Of a stretch of DNA of 64,000 bases, positions 44,314-53,524 are shown piece after piece. Source of the DNA: Cesiribacteraceae bacterium YIM B00369 (GTDB lineage: Bacteria; Bacteroidota; Bacteroidia; Cytophagales; Cyclobacteriaceae); contig JAFMYY010000014.1 of the NCBI GenBank assembly GCA_017948555.1, positions 94,063 to 158,062 on the forward strand, in the 5' to 3' direction. The notes beneath the pieces are model-generated. The model ran no database searches and had not been told where the DNA came from. It saw only the letters and a list, made by a program, of their open reading frames with translations. The position numbers and the translations under genes are program-made. Positions within the stretch are counted from its first letter, which is position 1, and each line of letters opens with the position of its first letter.

Positions 44314-45030
44314 ATGCAGAAGATCATTGAAACATCAGATATTTCCAAGGTTTATAAAATGGGTAGTGAGGTTATCCAGGCTCTCAAGTCCATTTCCATT
44401 ACAGTTGATAAGGGCGATTATGTGGCTTTTATGGGCCCTTCCGGTTCCGGTAAATCCACCCTTATGAATATTATAGGCTGCCTGGATACTCCTTCCGGAG
44501 GTAAGTACATTTTGAATAACCATGATGTGAGTGACCTTACGGAAAACGAGCTTGCTGAAATCAGGAATAAAGAAATTGGCTTCGTTTTCCAGACTTTTAA
44601 CCTCCTCCCGCGCTCTTCGTCGCTGGAAAACGTGGCGCTTCCCCTCATATATGCAGGTTACAGCAGGTCGGAGCGTGAAGAAAAAGCCCTCAGGGCACTT
44701 GAGAATGTAGGGTTGGGTACCAGAGCACATCATAAGCCCAACGAGCTTTCGGGTGGTCAGCGGCAAAGGGTTGCCATTGCCAGGGCTCTTGTAAACAACC
44801 CGAGTATTATCCTTGCCGATGAACCAACCGGTAACCTCGATACCAAAACCTCCTATGATATTATGCACCTTTTCCATGAGTTGCACCAGGCAGGAAATAC
44901 CATAATTATGGTTACGCACGAAGATGATATTGCCCATTATGCTCACCGTATAATCCGGATGCGCGATGGTTTGGTTGAAACCGATGTGCGTAATGAAAAT
45001 ATTACCATTTCTGAAGGTAGTGTGCATTAA
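44314..45030 (+). CDS. ABC transporter ATP-binding protein, LolD/MacB-type, 238 aa
   Basis: ATPase subunit. Walker [10 protein letters not shown] is at residues 41-49, the Q-loop follows near [10 protein letters not shown], the signature is [15 protein letters not shown] (about residue 147) and Walker B is [11 protein letters not shown] (about 165-175). The H-loop His is in MVTHEDD. This arrangement fits the MacB/LolD subfamily, which drives outer-membrane lipoprotein release or peptide/drug efflux. No permease gene adjoins it here, so the partner is elsewhere in the genome. Confidence 0.9.
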   Translation: MQKIIETSDISKVYKMGSEVIQALKSISITVDKGDYVAFMGPSGSGKSTLMNIIGCLDTPSGGKYILNNHDVSDLTENELAEIRNKEIGFVFQTFNLLPRSSSLENVALPLIYAGYSRSEREEKALRALENVGLGTRAHHKPNELSGGQRQRVAIARALVNNPSIILADEPTGNLDTKTSYDIMHLFHELHQAGNTIIMVTHEDDIAHYAHRIIRMRDGLVETDVRNENITISEGSVH

Positions 45031-45038
45031 AGAGGGAA

Positions 45039-45593
45039 ATGAAGATTTATACTAAAACAGGCGATAAGGGAACTACCGCCCTGCTGGGAGGTGTGCGTGT
45101 AAGTAAGGCGCACCTGCGGCTGGAGGCTTACGGTACTGTAGATGAGTTAAACTCATATGTAGGACTCCTGAACGACCAGGAAGTAAATCAGCCCCATCGT
45201 CCTCTGCTCTTAAAAATACAGGATCGTTTATTTACGGTGGGGGCCAGCCTGGCCACAGCTCCGGGGAAAGAAATACGCATGGCACCTGACCTGGAAGAAG
45301 AGGATATTTATTTGCTGGAGCAGGCTATTGATGAAATGGAGAATTCACTGGAGCCTCTGAAGTCTTTTATTTTGCCGGGCGGGCACCAGGCTGTCTCTTT
45401 CTGCCATATAGCCCGCACTGTTTGCCGCAGGGCTGAACGTAATATTGTAGCCCTGCACGAAGCAGAAGAGGTTGATGAAATAATTATCCGATACCTTAAC
45501 CGCCTGTCTGATTACCTGTTTGTACTGGGGCGTAAAATGGCCGCCGGGCTGGGGGTAAAAGAGGTTGCCTGGAAGCCCCGGAATAAAAACTAA
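45039..45593 (+). CDS. Cob(I)alamin adenosyltransferase (PduO-type), 184 aa
   Basis: Adds the 5'-deoxyadenosyl group from ATP to cob(I)alamin to make coenzyme B12. The N-terminal ATP-binding motif is TKTGDKGTTALLGG, the middle contains the PDLEEEDIYLLEQAIDEM helix and the C-terminal half has ILPGGHQAV, HIARTVCRRAER and YLNRLSDYLFVLGR, all typical of the PduO family. It starts 8 bases after the ABC ATPase stop, so they are probably cotranscribed. Confidence 0.94.
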   Translation: MKIYTKTGDKGTTALLGGVRVSKAHLRLEAYGTVDELNSYVGLLNDQEVNQPHRPLLLKIQDRLFTVGASLATAPGKEIRMAPDLEEEDIYLLEQAIDEMENSLEPLKSFILPGGHQAVSFCHIARTVCRRAERNIVALHEAEEVDEIIIRYLNRLSDYLFVLGRKMAAGLGVKEVAWKPRNKN

Positions 45594-45629
45594 TTTTTAT
45601 ATTAATTCAATAATTGCTGTATTTTTTGC

Positions 45630-45637
45630 TACCTTCG
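45630..45637 (+). promoter_or_regulatory. -7-like promoter element before branched-chain aminotransferase
   Basis: TACCTTCG resembles the Bacteroidota -7 element TAnnTTTG. It leads to a ~55-base leader that holds an 8-bp inverted repeat CTTATTTC / GAAATAAG (45644-45664). No -33 element is found at the standard spacing. Confidence 0.3.
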
Positions 45638-45701
45638 CGTATGCTTATTTCTTTGTGAAATAAGTGGGTTCCATTCTTTTATCGGATTTTAATTTGGTGA
45701 A

Positions 45702-46766
45702 ATGGTTGATACGCTAAATATTGACATTAACAAAACTGCAAAAAGCAGAATACAGGAAGTTGATTTTACAAACATTCCTTTCGGAAAAGTATATTCCGAT
45801 CATATGTTTGTGGCTGACTTTGAAGGCGGACAGTGGAAGAACTTTCGCATAAAACCTTATGAGCCACTGCAATTAAGTCCTGCCAATGCTACCCTGCATT
45901 ACGGGCAAAGTGTGTTTGAGGGTATGAAGGCCTACAAAAATGAGGCAGGTGAGGTGCTGGTATTCCGCCCGAAAGCAAATTTTCTCCGCCTGAATAAATC
46001 TGCTGAGAGAATGTGTATTCCACAGATATCAGAGGAAATGTTCATGCAGGGTCTGGATGAACTGCTGAAGCTTGATCAGGACTGGGTGCCGGATCTGCCA
46101 AACACATCCCTGTATATCCGTCCGTTTATTTTTGCAGCAGATGATTACATTGGTATCAGGCCATCAGATACTTACCGCTTTATGATATTTACCTGCCCGG
46201 TGGGAGCTTATTATTCCGAGCCGGTAAAGGTAAAAATAGAAACTAAATATTCACGTGCTGCTGCAGGTGGAACGGGTGCAGCGAAAGCAGCAGGTAACTA
46301 TGCCGGCTCTCTTTATCCTGCCATGCAGGCGCATAAGCAGGGTTACCACCAGCTCATCTGGACGGATGCACTTACCCACCAGTACATTGAGGAGTCAGGA
46401 ACCATGAACGTAATGTTCGTAATTGGCGATACCCTGCTCACCTCTCCGGCAGGTGATACCATCCTGGCCGGAATTACACGCGACAGCGTTTTAACCCTTG
46501 CCCGCGAATGGGGCTATAAAGTGGAGGAACGTAAAGTAAGTGTGAAGGAAGTGATGGAAGCCATAGAGGCCGGAACACTGAAGGAAGCTTTTGGTACCGG
46601 TACCGCTGCAACCATTGCTCAGATAGCAGTAATAGGACACGAAGGAAAAGACCATACCCTGCCGGCAGTGGAAGGAAGGGAATTTTCAAACCGCGTTTTA
46701 AAATCGCTGGATGAAATTAAAACAGGCCGGGCAGAAGATAAATGGAACTGGGTACATAAATTTTAA
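45702..46766 (+). CDS. ilvE: Branched-chain amino acid aminotransferase, 354 aa
   Basis: PLP-dependent class IV transaminase for Leu, Ile and Val. Pattern matches: HYGQSVFEGMKAYKN near residue 66, the PLP lysine in GAAKAAGNYAGSLYPA, the segment QLIWTDALTHQYIEESG, and LTSPAGDTILAGITRDSVL, then the TGTAATIA loop. Length is the usual 350-360 of the larger bacterial/eukaryotic type. Followed by a strong terminator. Confidence 0.95.
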   Translation: MVDTLNIDINKTAKSRIQEVDFTNIPFGKVYSDHMFVADFEGGQWKNFRIKPYEPLQLSPANATLHYGQSVFEGMKAYKNEAGEVLVFRPKANFLRLNKSAERMCIPQISEEMFMQGLDELLKLDQDWVPDLPNTSLYIRPFIFAADDYIGIRPSDTYRFMIFTCPVGAYYSEPVKVKIETKYSRAAAGGTGAAKAAGNYAGSLYPAMQAHKQGYHQLIWTDALTHQYIEESGTMNVMFVIGDTLLTSPAGDTILAGITRDSVLTLAREWGYKVEERKVSVKEVMEAIEAGTLKEAFGTGTAATIAQIAVIGHEGKDHTLPAVEGREFSNRVLKSLDEIKTGRAEDKWNWVHKF

Positions 46767-46788
46767 GTACACAAAAAATATTTTTATG

Positions 46789-46826
46789 AAATCCACTTAA
46801 TTTAAACGGTTAAGTGGATTTTTTTT
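46789..46826 (+). terminator. Intrinsic terminator after ilvE
   Basis: Perfect 12-bp stem AAATCCACTTAA / TTAAGTGGATTT with a 9-base loop, running into eight T residues. It starts 23 bases after the stop codon. Confidence 0.9.
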
Positions 46827-46865
46827 CCTGTATAATCCGGGGAGAGGAAATTTGGGGTTAAACCC

Positions 46866-46898
46866 TGTTTACCTTTAAGGTAAACATCCGGCCCGGAT
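46866..46898. promoter_or_regulatory. Two abutting perfect palindromes upstream of prfB
   Basis: A 21-base palindrome with 10-bp arms (TGTTTACCTT and its complement around one T) spans 46866-46886; the next, ATCCGGCCCGGAT, spans 46886-46898 and shares one base with it. They lie between the ilvE terminator and the prfB start, 29-61 bases before the ATG. Such symmetry fits a repressor operator or RNA hairpins in the leader; nothing in this window identifies the regulator. Confidence 0.4.
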
Positions 46899-46926
46899 AC
46901 TTACCCATAATACTAAATAATATAAT

Positions 46927-48004
46927 ATGACAACCGATCAGTTGAAAGACTTGAAGGCACGTGTTACCGCCTTGAGGAGGTATCTTTGACTACGATACTA
47001 AAGTAACAGAAGTAAAAGAAGAAGAAACCATAACCACGCAGCCGGACTTCTGGAATGACCCGAAGGAAGCTGAAAAGGTGCTGAAGGAAATCCGCTCCAA
47101 AAAAATGTGGACGAACAGCTTCGAAAAGGTGAATACCGCCTATGAGGACCTGGCAGTGCTGTATGAGTTTTACGAAGCCGGTGATGTGGAAGAGGCCGAT
47201 ATTGATAAGGAATACAAAAAGGTCCTTAATGTATTGGATGAAGTGGAGTTCAAAAAAATGCTGAGTGCTGAAGAAGACCAGCTCAGTGCCATGCTCGAAA
47301 TTAACCCCGGTGCCGGAGGAACTGAAAGCCAGGACTGGGCAGAAATTCTGATGCGCATGTACATTATGTGGGGTGAGAGCAAAGGTTTTAAAGTACGGCA
47401 GGTAAACTATCAGCCCGGGGAGGCTGCCGGTATAAAGTCGGCTACCCTTGAATTTGAGGGCGAGTTTGCTTATGGCTACCTGAAATCCGAAATCGGGGTG
47501 CACCGCCTGGTGCGGATATCACCTTTTGATTCCGGAGGGCGCCGCCATACCTCCTTTGCGTCTGCTTATGCCTACCCTGTGGTGGATGATACGATAGAAA
47601 TTGAAGTGAACCCTGCAGACATAAGCTGGGATACTTTCCGCTCAGGTGGTGCAGGAGGGCAGAATGTGAACAAGGTGGAAACAGCAGTACGCCTGAAGCA
47701 TGCTCCGTCCGGCATAATCGTTGAATGCCAGCAGGAGCGTTCGCAGCTGAAGAATAAAGAACTGGCGATGAAAATGCTGAAGTCGCGCCTTTACCAGGAA
47801 GAGATAAATAAGCGCAACGAGGAACGTGACAGGATAGAAAGTACTAAAAAGCGGATTGACTTTGGGTCGCAAATCCGGAATTATGTGCTGCACCCTTACA
47901 AGCTTATTAAAGATGCCCGTACAGGCGTGGAGCGTACCGATGTACAAAACGTGCTGGATGGCGATCTTGATGATTATATTAAAGCCTTTCTGATGCAGCA
48001 GTAA
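46927..48004 (+). CDS. prfB: Peptide chain release factor 2, with +1 programmed frameshift, 358 aa
   Basis: Terminates translation at UGA and UAA. Reading from ATG at 46927 meets a TGA at 46987 after 20 codons (ending RRYL). Skipping T46987 continues with DYDTKVTEV in the frame that runs to 48004. The rest shows the SPF recognition motif in [12 protein letters not shown] and the GGQ catalytic motif in [14 protein letters not shown]. The slippage site follows the known RF2 pattern and gives autoregulation: low RF2 favours frameshifting. Length matches RF2 of other species. Confidence 0.97.
46975..46990 (+). promoter_or_regulatory. prfB +1 frameshift site
   Basis: AGGAGG (46975-46980) acts as internal Shine-Dalgarno, followed by TAT CTT TGA C. 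The CTT codon slips to TTT at the slow UGA stop. Spacing of three bases between AGGAGG and the CTT codon is the conserved one. The sequence differs from the usual AGGGGG only by one base. Confidence 0.95.
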
Positions 48005-48029
48005 TAATTCTGTTGTTGTATTGAAATAG

Positions 48030-48072
48030 AATCCTTTGGGAGCCTTAATAAGGGGGTACCAAAGGATTTTTT
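48030..48072 (+). terminator. Terminator after prfB
   Basis: Ten-bp stem AATCCTTTGG / CCAAAGGATT with a 19-base loop, followed by five T residues. Starts 26 bases after the prfB stop. Confidence 0.75.
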
Positions 48073-48207
48073 ATTTCCGCCCGGTTTTGCCGGCATACCT
48101 GCGGGTGGAGCCGGAAAATAAATTAGTTTACTTATAGCTTTTTATTCCGGATTAGCTATAGATTTGTATTCCCTATTAAGCCTATAGGGTTATAGAATAG
48201 ATTAGCT

Positions 48208-48954
48208 ATGGATATAAAGCAGTATCTTATTTTAGTTGTCCTTCTCGCCGGGGGGTATATTGCCAGAGCCCAAAGCCCTGTCAAAACACATCATCACCAG
48301 GATTTAATTTGGGTAGGATATTATCCGAAACTGGAATTGAGCAGGCAATGGGCTGTGGATGGTGATTTGCAGCTCAGGCGGAAAGACTGGGGGCAGGAGT
48401 GGAGCCAGAAAGCAATAAGAACAGGGGCTTCCTATAGGTTGAATGAAAATTTAGTGTTTTCCGGGGGCATTGGCTATGTTCAGCATCATAAGAATGGTAT
48501 TATTCAGAAAGAGTACCGCCCTTACCAGCAAATTATTGTTTTAAATAATTTTTCAGGAATTAAACTGGATCACCGGTATAGGTTCGAGCAACGCTGGCTG
48601 GAAAGAATGGTCCCGCTTGAAGGAGGAGGTGGTGATAATTTATTATTTAATTACCGCCTGAGGTATAAAGTTGGTATTGGGGTACCGGTAAGGTTCAGGG
48701 GTAGTGAAACCTCCTGGTCTCTGTATGCCGACAATGAAATTTTGGTCAATTTAGGGGAGGAAGTGTTTATTAACTTGTTTGACCAGAACCGTTTTTCTCT
48801 GGGGCTGGCTTATCAGCTTAATGAAAATATTAAAGTACAGTTAGGTTACATGAATTTATATGCTCAAAAGGCCAAATTAGGTGAGTTTGATGATGCAGAT
48901 ATTATACGCTTAAATTTTTATCATAAATTCAGCCTGAGTAAACAGGAAGAATAG
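48208..48954 (+). CDS. DUF2490-family outer-membrane protein, 248 aa
   Basis: Predicted outer-membrane barrel of unknown function. A signal peptide (LILVVLLAGGYIARAQS) precedes the family pattern: DLIWVGYYPKLELSRQWAVD, then LQLRRKDWG, and later alternating strands ending in aromatic/basic residues. DUF2490 proteins are widespread in Bacteroidota. A -7-like TAGATTTG (48159-48166) lies upstream, as does a CCCTAT/ATAGGG hairpin (48171-48189). Confidence 0.8.
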   Translation: MDIKQYLILVVLLAGGYIARAQSPVKTHHHQDLIWVGYYPKLELSRQWAVDGDLQLRRKDWGQEWSQKAIRTGASYRLNENLVFSGGIGYVQHHKNGIIQKEYRPYQQIIVLNNFSGIKLDHRYRFEQRWLERMVPLEGGGGDNLLFNYRLRYKVGIGVPVRFRGSETSWSLYADNEILVNLGEEVFINLFDQNRFSLGLAYQLNENIKVQLGYMNLYAQKAKLGEFDDADIIRLNFYHKFSLSKQEE

Positions 48955-49224
48955 GCCGTTTCCTATGATAAGGAACCTGAGATGGTAAGTATAAATATTG
49001 TAATTTTTTGTAATGGTAAATGGGTTCTGATATTGGTGTTTTTTGATATATAAACCCGCTCCGGTATTTGAATTCTCTTGTTAGAGGAGGTTAATAATAA
49101 AAATTAAGCATTAATTATTTATTAATTTTTATGTGCATGGCCGGAACTGAAGTTAAATTTTGGTTAATAAAATACGGGATTTTTTTCGCAGGAAAGGCGT
49201 TATTTTACCTTCATATAATGTTTT

Positions 49225-49253
49225 TGTTAACCTAATATTACCGGAGTGTTAAT
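49225..49253 (+). promoter_or_regulatory. Direct repeats spaced 11 bases apart upstream of porin
   Basis: TGTTAAC (49225) and TGTTAAT (49247) are 22 bases apart, with a degenerate copy TATTACC midway. The second also forms the left arm of TGTTAA/TTAACA. The 11-base rhythm resembles the arrangement of Pho boxes, and the gene downstream is a porin related to phosphate-selective ones. A TAACTTTG -7-like element follows at 49305-49312. The link is speculative, as the region to the -7 element is 51 bases. Confidence 0.3.
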
Positions 49254-49348
49254 TTATTAACACAATGGTAATCTGTGTTTAATAAAATCCTTATTCTGTA
49301 AATATAACTTTGTGACTGGATTTAACAAAAAAATATAAAATCTGGTTC

Positions 49349-50563
49349 ATGAGAAAGCTATTAGCACTTGTAATTGTCATTGGCGTTTATAGTAATGTTT
49401 TTGGTCAGGGTAATACTGTCCCGGATGTGCTTCCACAGGAAAATGCTCCTGTAAAGAAGCAGTGGTATGAAAATTTTTCCATCAGGGGGTATGTTCAGGC
49501 CCGCTATAATACTCTTCAAACTAACCGTGATCTTGAATGTGACCAGTGTGATGGAAGCTGGGGAGGTAATGATGAGTTTTTCCTCAGGCGAATCCGTATT
49601 ATTTTCTTTGGAAAAATAAGTGAGCAGGTTTACTTCTATATTCAGCCGGATTTCGCAAGCTCTGTTTCTTCCACAAATTTACATTATGCCCAGATAAGAG
49701 ATGCGTATTTCGATATAGGCTTAGATAAGCAGAATGAGTTCAGGTTCAGGATTGGGCAGAGTAAAGTGCCTTTCGGATTTGAGAACATGCAATCGAGCCA
49801 GAACCGGATACCCTTAGACAGGAACGATGCCCTTAATAGTGCCTTAAGAAACGAACGGGATTTAGGTGTTTTCTTTTATTGGGCACCACAGGAAAAAAGG
49901 CAGTTATTTTCCGCGCTTGGGAGGGAAGGGTTAAAAACATCCGGAGATTATGGCATTTTCGGTTTAGGTGTTTTTAACGGACAAACAGCAAACAGGCCTG
50001 AACTGAATCAGAATAAGCATGTTGTAGCTCGTTTAACCTACCCTTTTGAAATCGGCAATCAAATAATTGAACCGGGTGTGCAGGCTTATACCGGAAAGTA
50101 TGTACTGCACCAGGTATCTGCGGAGACTAATGCAGACCCAAACACCAGTTATCTTGATCAAAGAGCGGCAGCAACTTTTATTTTGTATCCAAAGCCATTT
50201 GGGATACAGGCAGAGTATAATGTAGGAAAAGGGCCGGAATATAATACAGCTACAAATACTATTGATGTGCAAAACCTGCATGGTGGATATGCCACCCTGT
50301 CTTACTATGTTAAAGCAGGCAATCAGCTGTTTATTCCTTTTACCCGATACCAATATTATGATGGAGGTAAAAAGCACGAGCGGGATGCCCGTAGCTATAA
50401 TGTGCGCGAGCTTGAGTTAGGTGTGGAGTGGCAGCCGGGCAGGAATTTCGAGCTGGTAACGATGTACACTTTCTCTTCGAGAAGATATGAGGATGCTCTT
50501 AATCCGGATAATTTACAAACTGGTAGCCTTTTGAGGCTTCAGGCCCAGATTAACTTCAGGTAA
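49349..50563 (+). CDS. Phosphate-selective porin O/P-type outer-membrane protein, 404 aa
   Basis: Outer-membrane channel. Signal peptide (LLALVIVIGVYSNVFGQG), then the OprO/P pattern: a strand SIRGYVQARYN, a Cys-containing loop with DLECDQCDG, RRIRIIFFGKISEQVYFYIQPD, and FRIGQSKVPFGFENMQSSQNR. Strands continue to the C-terminal aromatic end. The long 394-base AT-rich upstream region holds repeats and a -7-like element. The exact substrate is not determined. A double-sided terminator follows. Confidence 0.85.
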   Translation: MRKLLALVIVIGVYSNVFGQGNTVPDVLPQENAPVKKQWYENFSIRGYVQARYNTLQTNRDLECDQCDGSWGGNDEFFLRRIRIIFFGKISEQVYFYIQPDFASSVSSTNLHYAQIRDAYFDIGLDKQNEFRFRIGQSKVPFGFENMQSSQNRIPLDRNDALNSALRNERDLGVFFYWAPQEKRQLFSALGREGLKTSGDYGIFGLGVFNGQTANRPELNQNKHVVARLTYPFEIGNQIIEPGVQAYTGKYVLHQVSAETNADPNTSYLDQRAAATFILYPKPFGIQAEYNVGKGPEYNTATNTIDVQNLHGGYATLSYYVKAGNQLFIPFTRYQYYDGGKKHERDARSYNVRELELGVEWQPGRNFELVTMYTFSSRRYEDALNPDNLQTGSLLRLQAQINFR

Positions 50564-50628
50564 ACAGCCAGCGCCTCAGTCACTGCCAGTAAGGAAAGAA
50601 GAAGAGTTGTTAAGTTCTGACTAAAATG

Positions 50629-50687
50629 AAAATTCCGCTATAGGCAGGTTCAAATCTGGTGAACCTGCCTTTAGCGGAATTTTTTTA
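50629..50687. terminator. Bidirectional terminator between convergent genes
   Basis: A long near-perfect inverted repeat: AAATTCCGCTA and GGCAGGTTCA pair with GAACCTGCC and TAGCGGAATTT around a small loop; A-run and T-run flank it, so it can stop transcripts from both sides. The stop codon of the leftward hydrolase gene lies inside it. Confidence 0.9.
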
Positions 50688-51573
50688 ACCATTCGATAAT
50701 TTCCCGGAAATGGTCCTTTGGTGCATCAGGGTGGGTGAGCAGGTTAATATGGTCGTAGTCATGCAGGTAGCCTTCTTTTTTGCCTACTACCTGCATCTTT
50801 GCATTTGCTGATTTCGTCTCAAGCATAAGTTCCCGTACATCTGCAGGGTTTCCTAATTCCTTATCGTTTGCGCCTGTTAAATACAGTGCAGGTGGTAATT
50901 CCTTTTCCTGTAAAGCTTTACCATAGTCAAAATTATCGTGCCAGTCGAGCCATTTCTTCGCTACTACCCAGTGGTGTGTTTCGCTATGAGATCGTCTTGA
51001 TTCATTGTCGGAGCCGATGTTGAATTTTTTTGCAGGAAGGTATCCGTATTTTTTTACCAGAAGTTTTGAAAAGTGGTTCCATACCAGGTCCACTTTTAAA
51101 AATTTTGTAAGGCTGAAAATTCCAATTCTCCTTTTTGTACCGAAGAAGGTAAGGCTGGCAACCTCTGCGGGGGAGGTATATCTTGCCAGAAAAGCCAGCT
51201 GCATTACGCCACCCCAGGAATGGGCCATCCAGTGCTGAGGCTGATTTCCCTTCAGTTCCCTTATTTTTTCTATATAGGCAGGAAAATCTTCTTTCAGATT
51301 TTCTTTTAAGCCCCACTTGCTTGAGCTATCAATAGGAGGGGTGCTTTTGCCTCTGCCACGCAAATCAGCCACAAACACATCGTAGCCCTGCGCTGCAAGG
51401 AAAGGGGCCAGTCCTTTTCCGGAATTTGAATAAAAGATATGACCGTTTTCTATAGAACCGTGCACCATCCATACAGGTTGCCCTTTGGGGTTAGTGTAAA
51501 ATCTCCTGAGGTGCAGGCGATGCTCCCCTGCATTGGTGAAAATTGATTCCTGAGTAATTTCAGTATTCTCCAT
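50671..51573 (-). CDS. Alpha/beta hydrolase, 300 aa
   Basis: Serine hydrolase of unknown substrate. VWMVHGSIENG forms the oxyanion-side HG turn, the nucleophile elbow is AHSWGGVM (G-H-S-W-G type), an acidic catalytic residue is expected after LYLTGANDKELG, and the catalytic His is in DYDHINLL near the C-terminus. The protein is soluble, without signal peptide, so it is cytoplasmic. Its 3' end lies in the terminator shared with the porin. Confidence 0.85.
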   Translation of the reverse strand: MENTEITQESIFTNAGEHRLHLRRFYTNPKGQPVWMVHGSIENGHIFYSNSGKGLAPFLAAQGYDVFVADLRGRGKSTPPIDSSSKWGLKENLKEDFPAYIEKIRELKGNQPQHWMAHSWGGVMQLAFLARYTSPAEVASLTFFGTKRRIGIFSLTKFLKVDLVWNHFSKLLVKKYGYLPAKKFNIGSDNESRRSHSETHHWVVAKKWLDWHDNFDYGKALQEKELPPALYLTGANDKELGNPADVRELMLETKSANAKMQVVGKKEGYLHDYDHINLLTHPDAPKDHFREIIEWLKKFR

Positions 51574-51706
51574 TTCTAAATATATAAAATGTTATGCATG
51601 CATACAAGATTATTTTAACAGGTTCTCAGATTAGCATAAAAAAAGCCCCGGCTATTAGCAGGGACCTTTATTCATTTACTTAAGATTACATACACATTCT
51701 CATCTG

Positions 51707-52270
51707 TCAGGCTGTTTGTTCCTGATGAACACCTTCACAGAATTCTTCAATCATCTTTTTGCAAAAGGCAGGTAAATCATCCGGATTCCGGCTGGTTACC
51801 AGACCGGCATCGACAACAACTTCCTTATCTACCCAGTTGGCTCCTGCATTTTTTAAATCGGTTTGAATGGAAGGGTAGGAGGTTACAGTACGATCCCTGA
51901 CCACATCTGCCTCCACTAAAAGCCATGGGCCATGGCAGATGGCAGCAACCGGTTTCCCCTGCTCAAAGAAGCTGTGAACGAATTTTACAGCATCTTTATC
52001 CATCCTGAGATAGTCGGGGTTTAACTGACCGCCCGGCAGCACAAGGCCGTTATAGTCTTCCGCCTTAACTTTGGTTACCAGTTTGTCCACAGGAAATTCC
52101 TGATCCCAGTGGTCGTGGTCCCATCCTTTTATTTTTCCTTCTTTGATACTTATAGTATGAACCTCCGCACCCTGCTTTTCCAGCTGGCGCTTAGGTTCGC
52201 TGAATTCTATCTGTTCCACACCATCGGTGGCTAATATTGCTATTTTTTTACCTTTTAATATATCACTCAT
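51707..52270 (-). CDS. DJ-1/PfpI family protein, 187 aa
   Basis: Class I glutamine amidotransferase-like fold; family members are stress-related hydrolases, deglycase-like or intracellular protease-type proteins. The nucleophile Cys is in AAICHGPWLLVEADVVR, the classical elbow of the family. Other landmarks are the start KKIAILATDGVEQIEF and GLVLPGGQLNPDYLR. Length fits the general YhbO/PfpI group. Activity on a given substrate cannot be read. Confidence 0.9.
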   Translation of the reverse strand: MSDILKGKKIAILATDGVEQIEFSEPKRQLEKQGAEVHTISIKEGKIKGWDHDHWDQEFPVDKLVTKVKAEDYNGLVLPGGQLNPDYLRMDKDAVKFVHSFFEQGKPVAAICHGPWLLVEADVVRDRTVTSYPSIQTDLKNAGANWVDKEVVVDAGLVTSRNPDDLPAFCKKMIEEFCEGVHQEQTA

Positions 52271-52409
52271 ATCAATATTGCTTTCTGTTCTACAAAATAC
52301 ATTCTGTTTTATGGTACGAAAGAAATAACTGAGGGTTTATGCTCATAATCAAAAACTTACCCTAACTAAAAATTTTGAAAGGCGTAATTATCACGGTAGT
52401 ATTTAAGAT

Positions 52410-53477
52410 ATGATGATTATGAAGGGGAATGGAAAACTGAGATATATATCTGATGAAATAGCAGGCTACCGGAGAAAGAAGCACGGGCGGGGTTATATTT
52501 ACTATAATCCGCAGGGGGAAAAGATTGGTAAAGAAGAACTGGAGGAAAGGTTAAATGAGCTGAGGATACCGCCCATGTGGGATGAGGTATGGATCAGTCC
52601 ATTTAAAAACGGCCATTTACAGGTAACGGGGTACGATGAAAAAGGAAGAAAGCAATACCTGTACCATGAGGAATGGATCGCCTTCCGCAATGCAAATAAG
52701 TATCATAAGTTGCTTGAGTTCGCAAAAAAACTGCCCCTGATCCGTGAAAGAATTTATAAAGATTTAAAACAGCCTGACTGGAAAAAGGAAAAAGTGCTGG
52801 CGCTGGTGATTTTTGTGCTGGATGAATATTTTATAAGAATAGGAAACCAGGCTTACCTTAATGAAAATGAAACCTACGGCCTGACAACTCTTCGCCGGAA
52901 ACACCTTACTATTGAAGGGAAAGAGGCCGTTTTAAGCTATAAAGCTAAAAGTGGAAAGGAGCGTGAAATAAATATTGAGCATAAGCAGCTGGTAAAACTT
53001 ATTAAGGAATGCAGCGAATTGCCCGGCTATGAGTTATTTTGCTATCAGGAAAGTGGCAGAAGTAACCCGGTGGACTCAGAAGATGTAAATGATTACCTGA
53101 AGGAAATTGCAGGGGAGGAATTCAGCAGTAAAGATTTTCGTACCTGGGGCGGAACGGTTACTGCGGTTGAAGAGTTTGAAAATGCGGTTAATGATGTGGA
53201 GGAAAACCCGAAGAGGAACCTTCTTACTGCCCTGGTGGAGCGGGTGGCGGCAAGATTAGGGAATACTCCTGCTGTTTGCCGGGAATACTACATTCATCCG
53301 GCGGTATTAGAGGCAGCGGAAGACGGATCTCTGAAACAGATTATTTCAAGAAGCCGTGCACGTCAAACCCACAAATCCGGCTTAACGAAGTATGAAAAAA
53401 TCAGTCTTAAGCTCCTGAAAGAATATGATCGGGAGCATTTGATAGAGCCGGTTTTTGAAGGTGAAAAGGTAATATAA
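52410..53477 (+). CDS. DNA topoisomerase IB, 355 aa
   Basis: Relaxes supercoils via a 3'-phosphotyrosine link. Poxvirus-like bacterial type IB: N-terminal RYISDE domain, then the catalytic domain with the first Arg region in LDEYFIRIGNQAY, Lys in the strand LSYKAKSGKERE, later Arg in FRTWGGTVTAVE and the nucleophile Tyr294 in CREYYIHP. Starts shortly after a 140-base AT-rich gap from the divergent PfpI gene. An intrinsic terminator follows. Confidence 0.93.
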   Translation: MMIMKGNGKLRYISDEIAGYRRKKHGRGYIYYNPQGEKIGKEELEERLNELRIPPMWDEVWISPFKNGHLQVTGYDEKGRKQYLYHEEWIAFRNANKYHKLLEFAKKLPLIRERIYKDLKQPDWKKEKVLALVIFVLDEYFIRIGNQAYLNENETYGLTTLRRKHLTIEGKEAVLSYKAKSGKEREINIEHKQLVKLIKECSELPGYELFCYQESGRSNPVDSEDVNDYLKEIAGEEFSSKDFRTWGGTVTAVEEFENAVNDVEENPKRNLLTALVERVAARLGNTPAVCREYYIHPAVLEAAEDGSLKQIISRSRARQTHKSGLTKYEKISLKLLKEYDREHLIEPVFEGEKVI

Positions 53478-53480
53478 GGA

Positions 53481-53519
53481 AAGAAGAGGCAGCTAAAATC
53501 AGCTGCCTCTTCTTTTTTT
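53481..53519 (+). terminator. Terminator after topoisomerase IB
   Basis: Fourteen-bp stem AAGAAGAGGCAGCT / AGCTGCCTCTTCTT with a 6-base loop, then T residues. Confidence 0.9.
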
Positions 53520-53524
53520 AATTT

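Noticed and set aside
44335..45027. Long open frame antisense to the ABC ATPase
   Set aside because: The plus strand carries a full ABC ATPase with all motifs; the antisense frame has no domain and is a codon-bias shadow.
51002..51316. Second minus-strand frame within the alpha/beta hydrolase
   Set aside because: The hydrolase frame is intact with full catalytic motifs, so this is a shadow frame and no frameshift is indicated.
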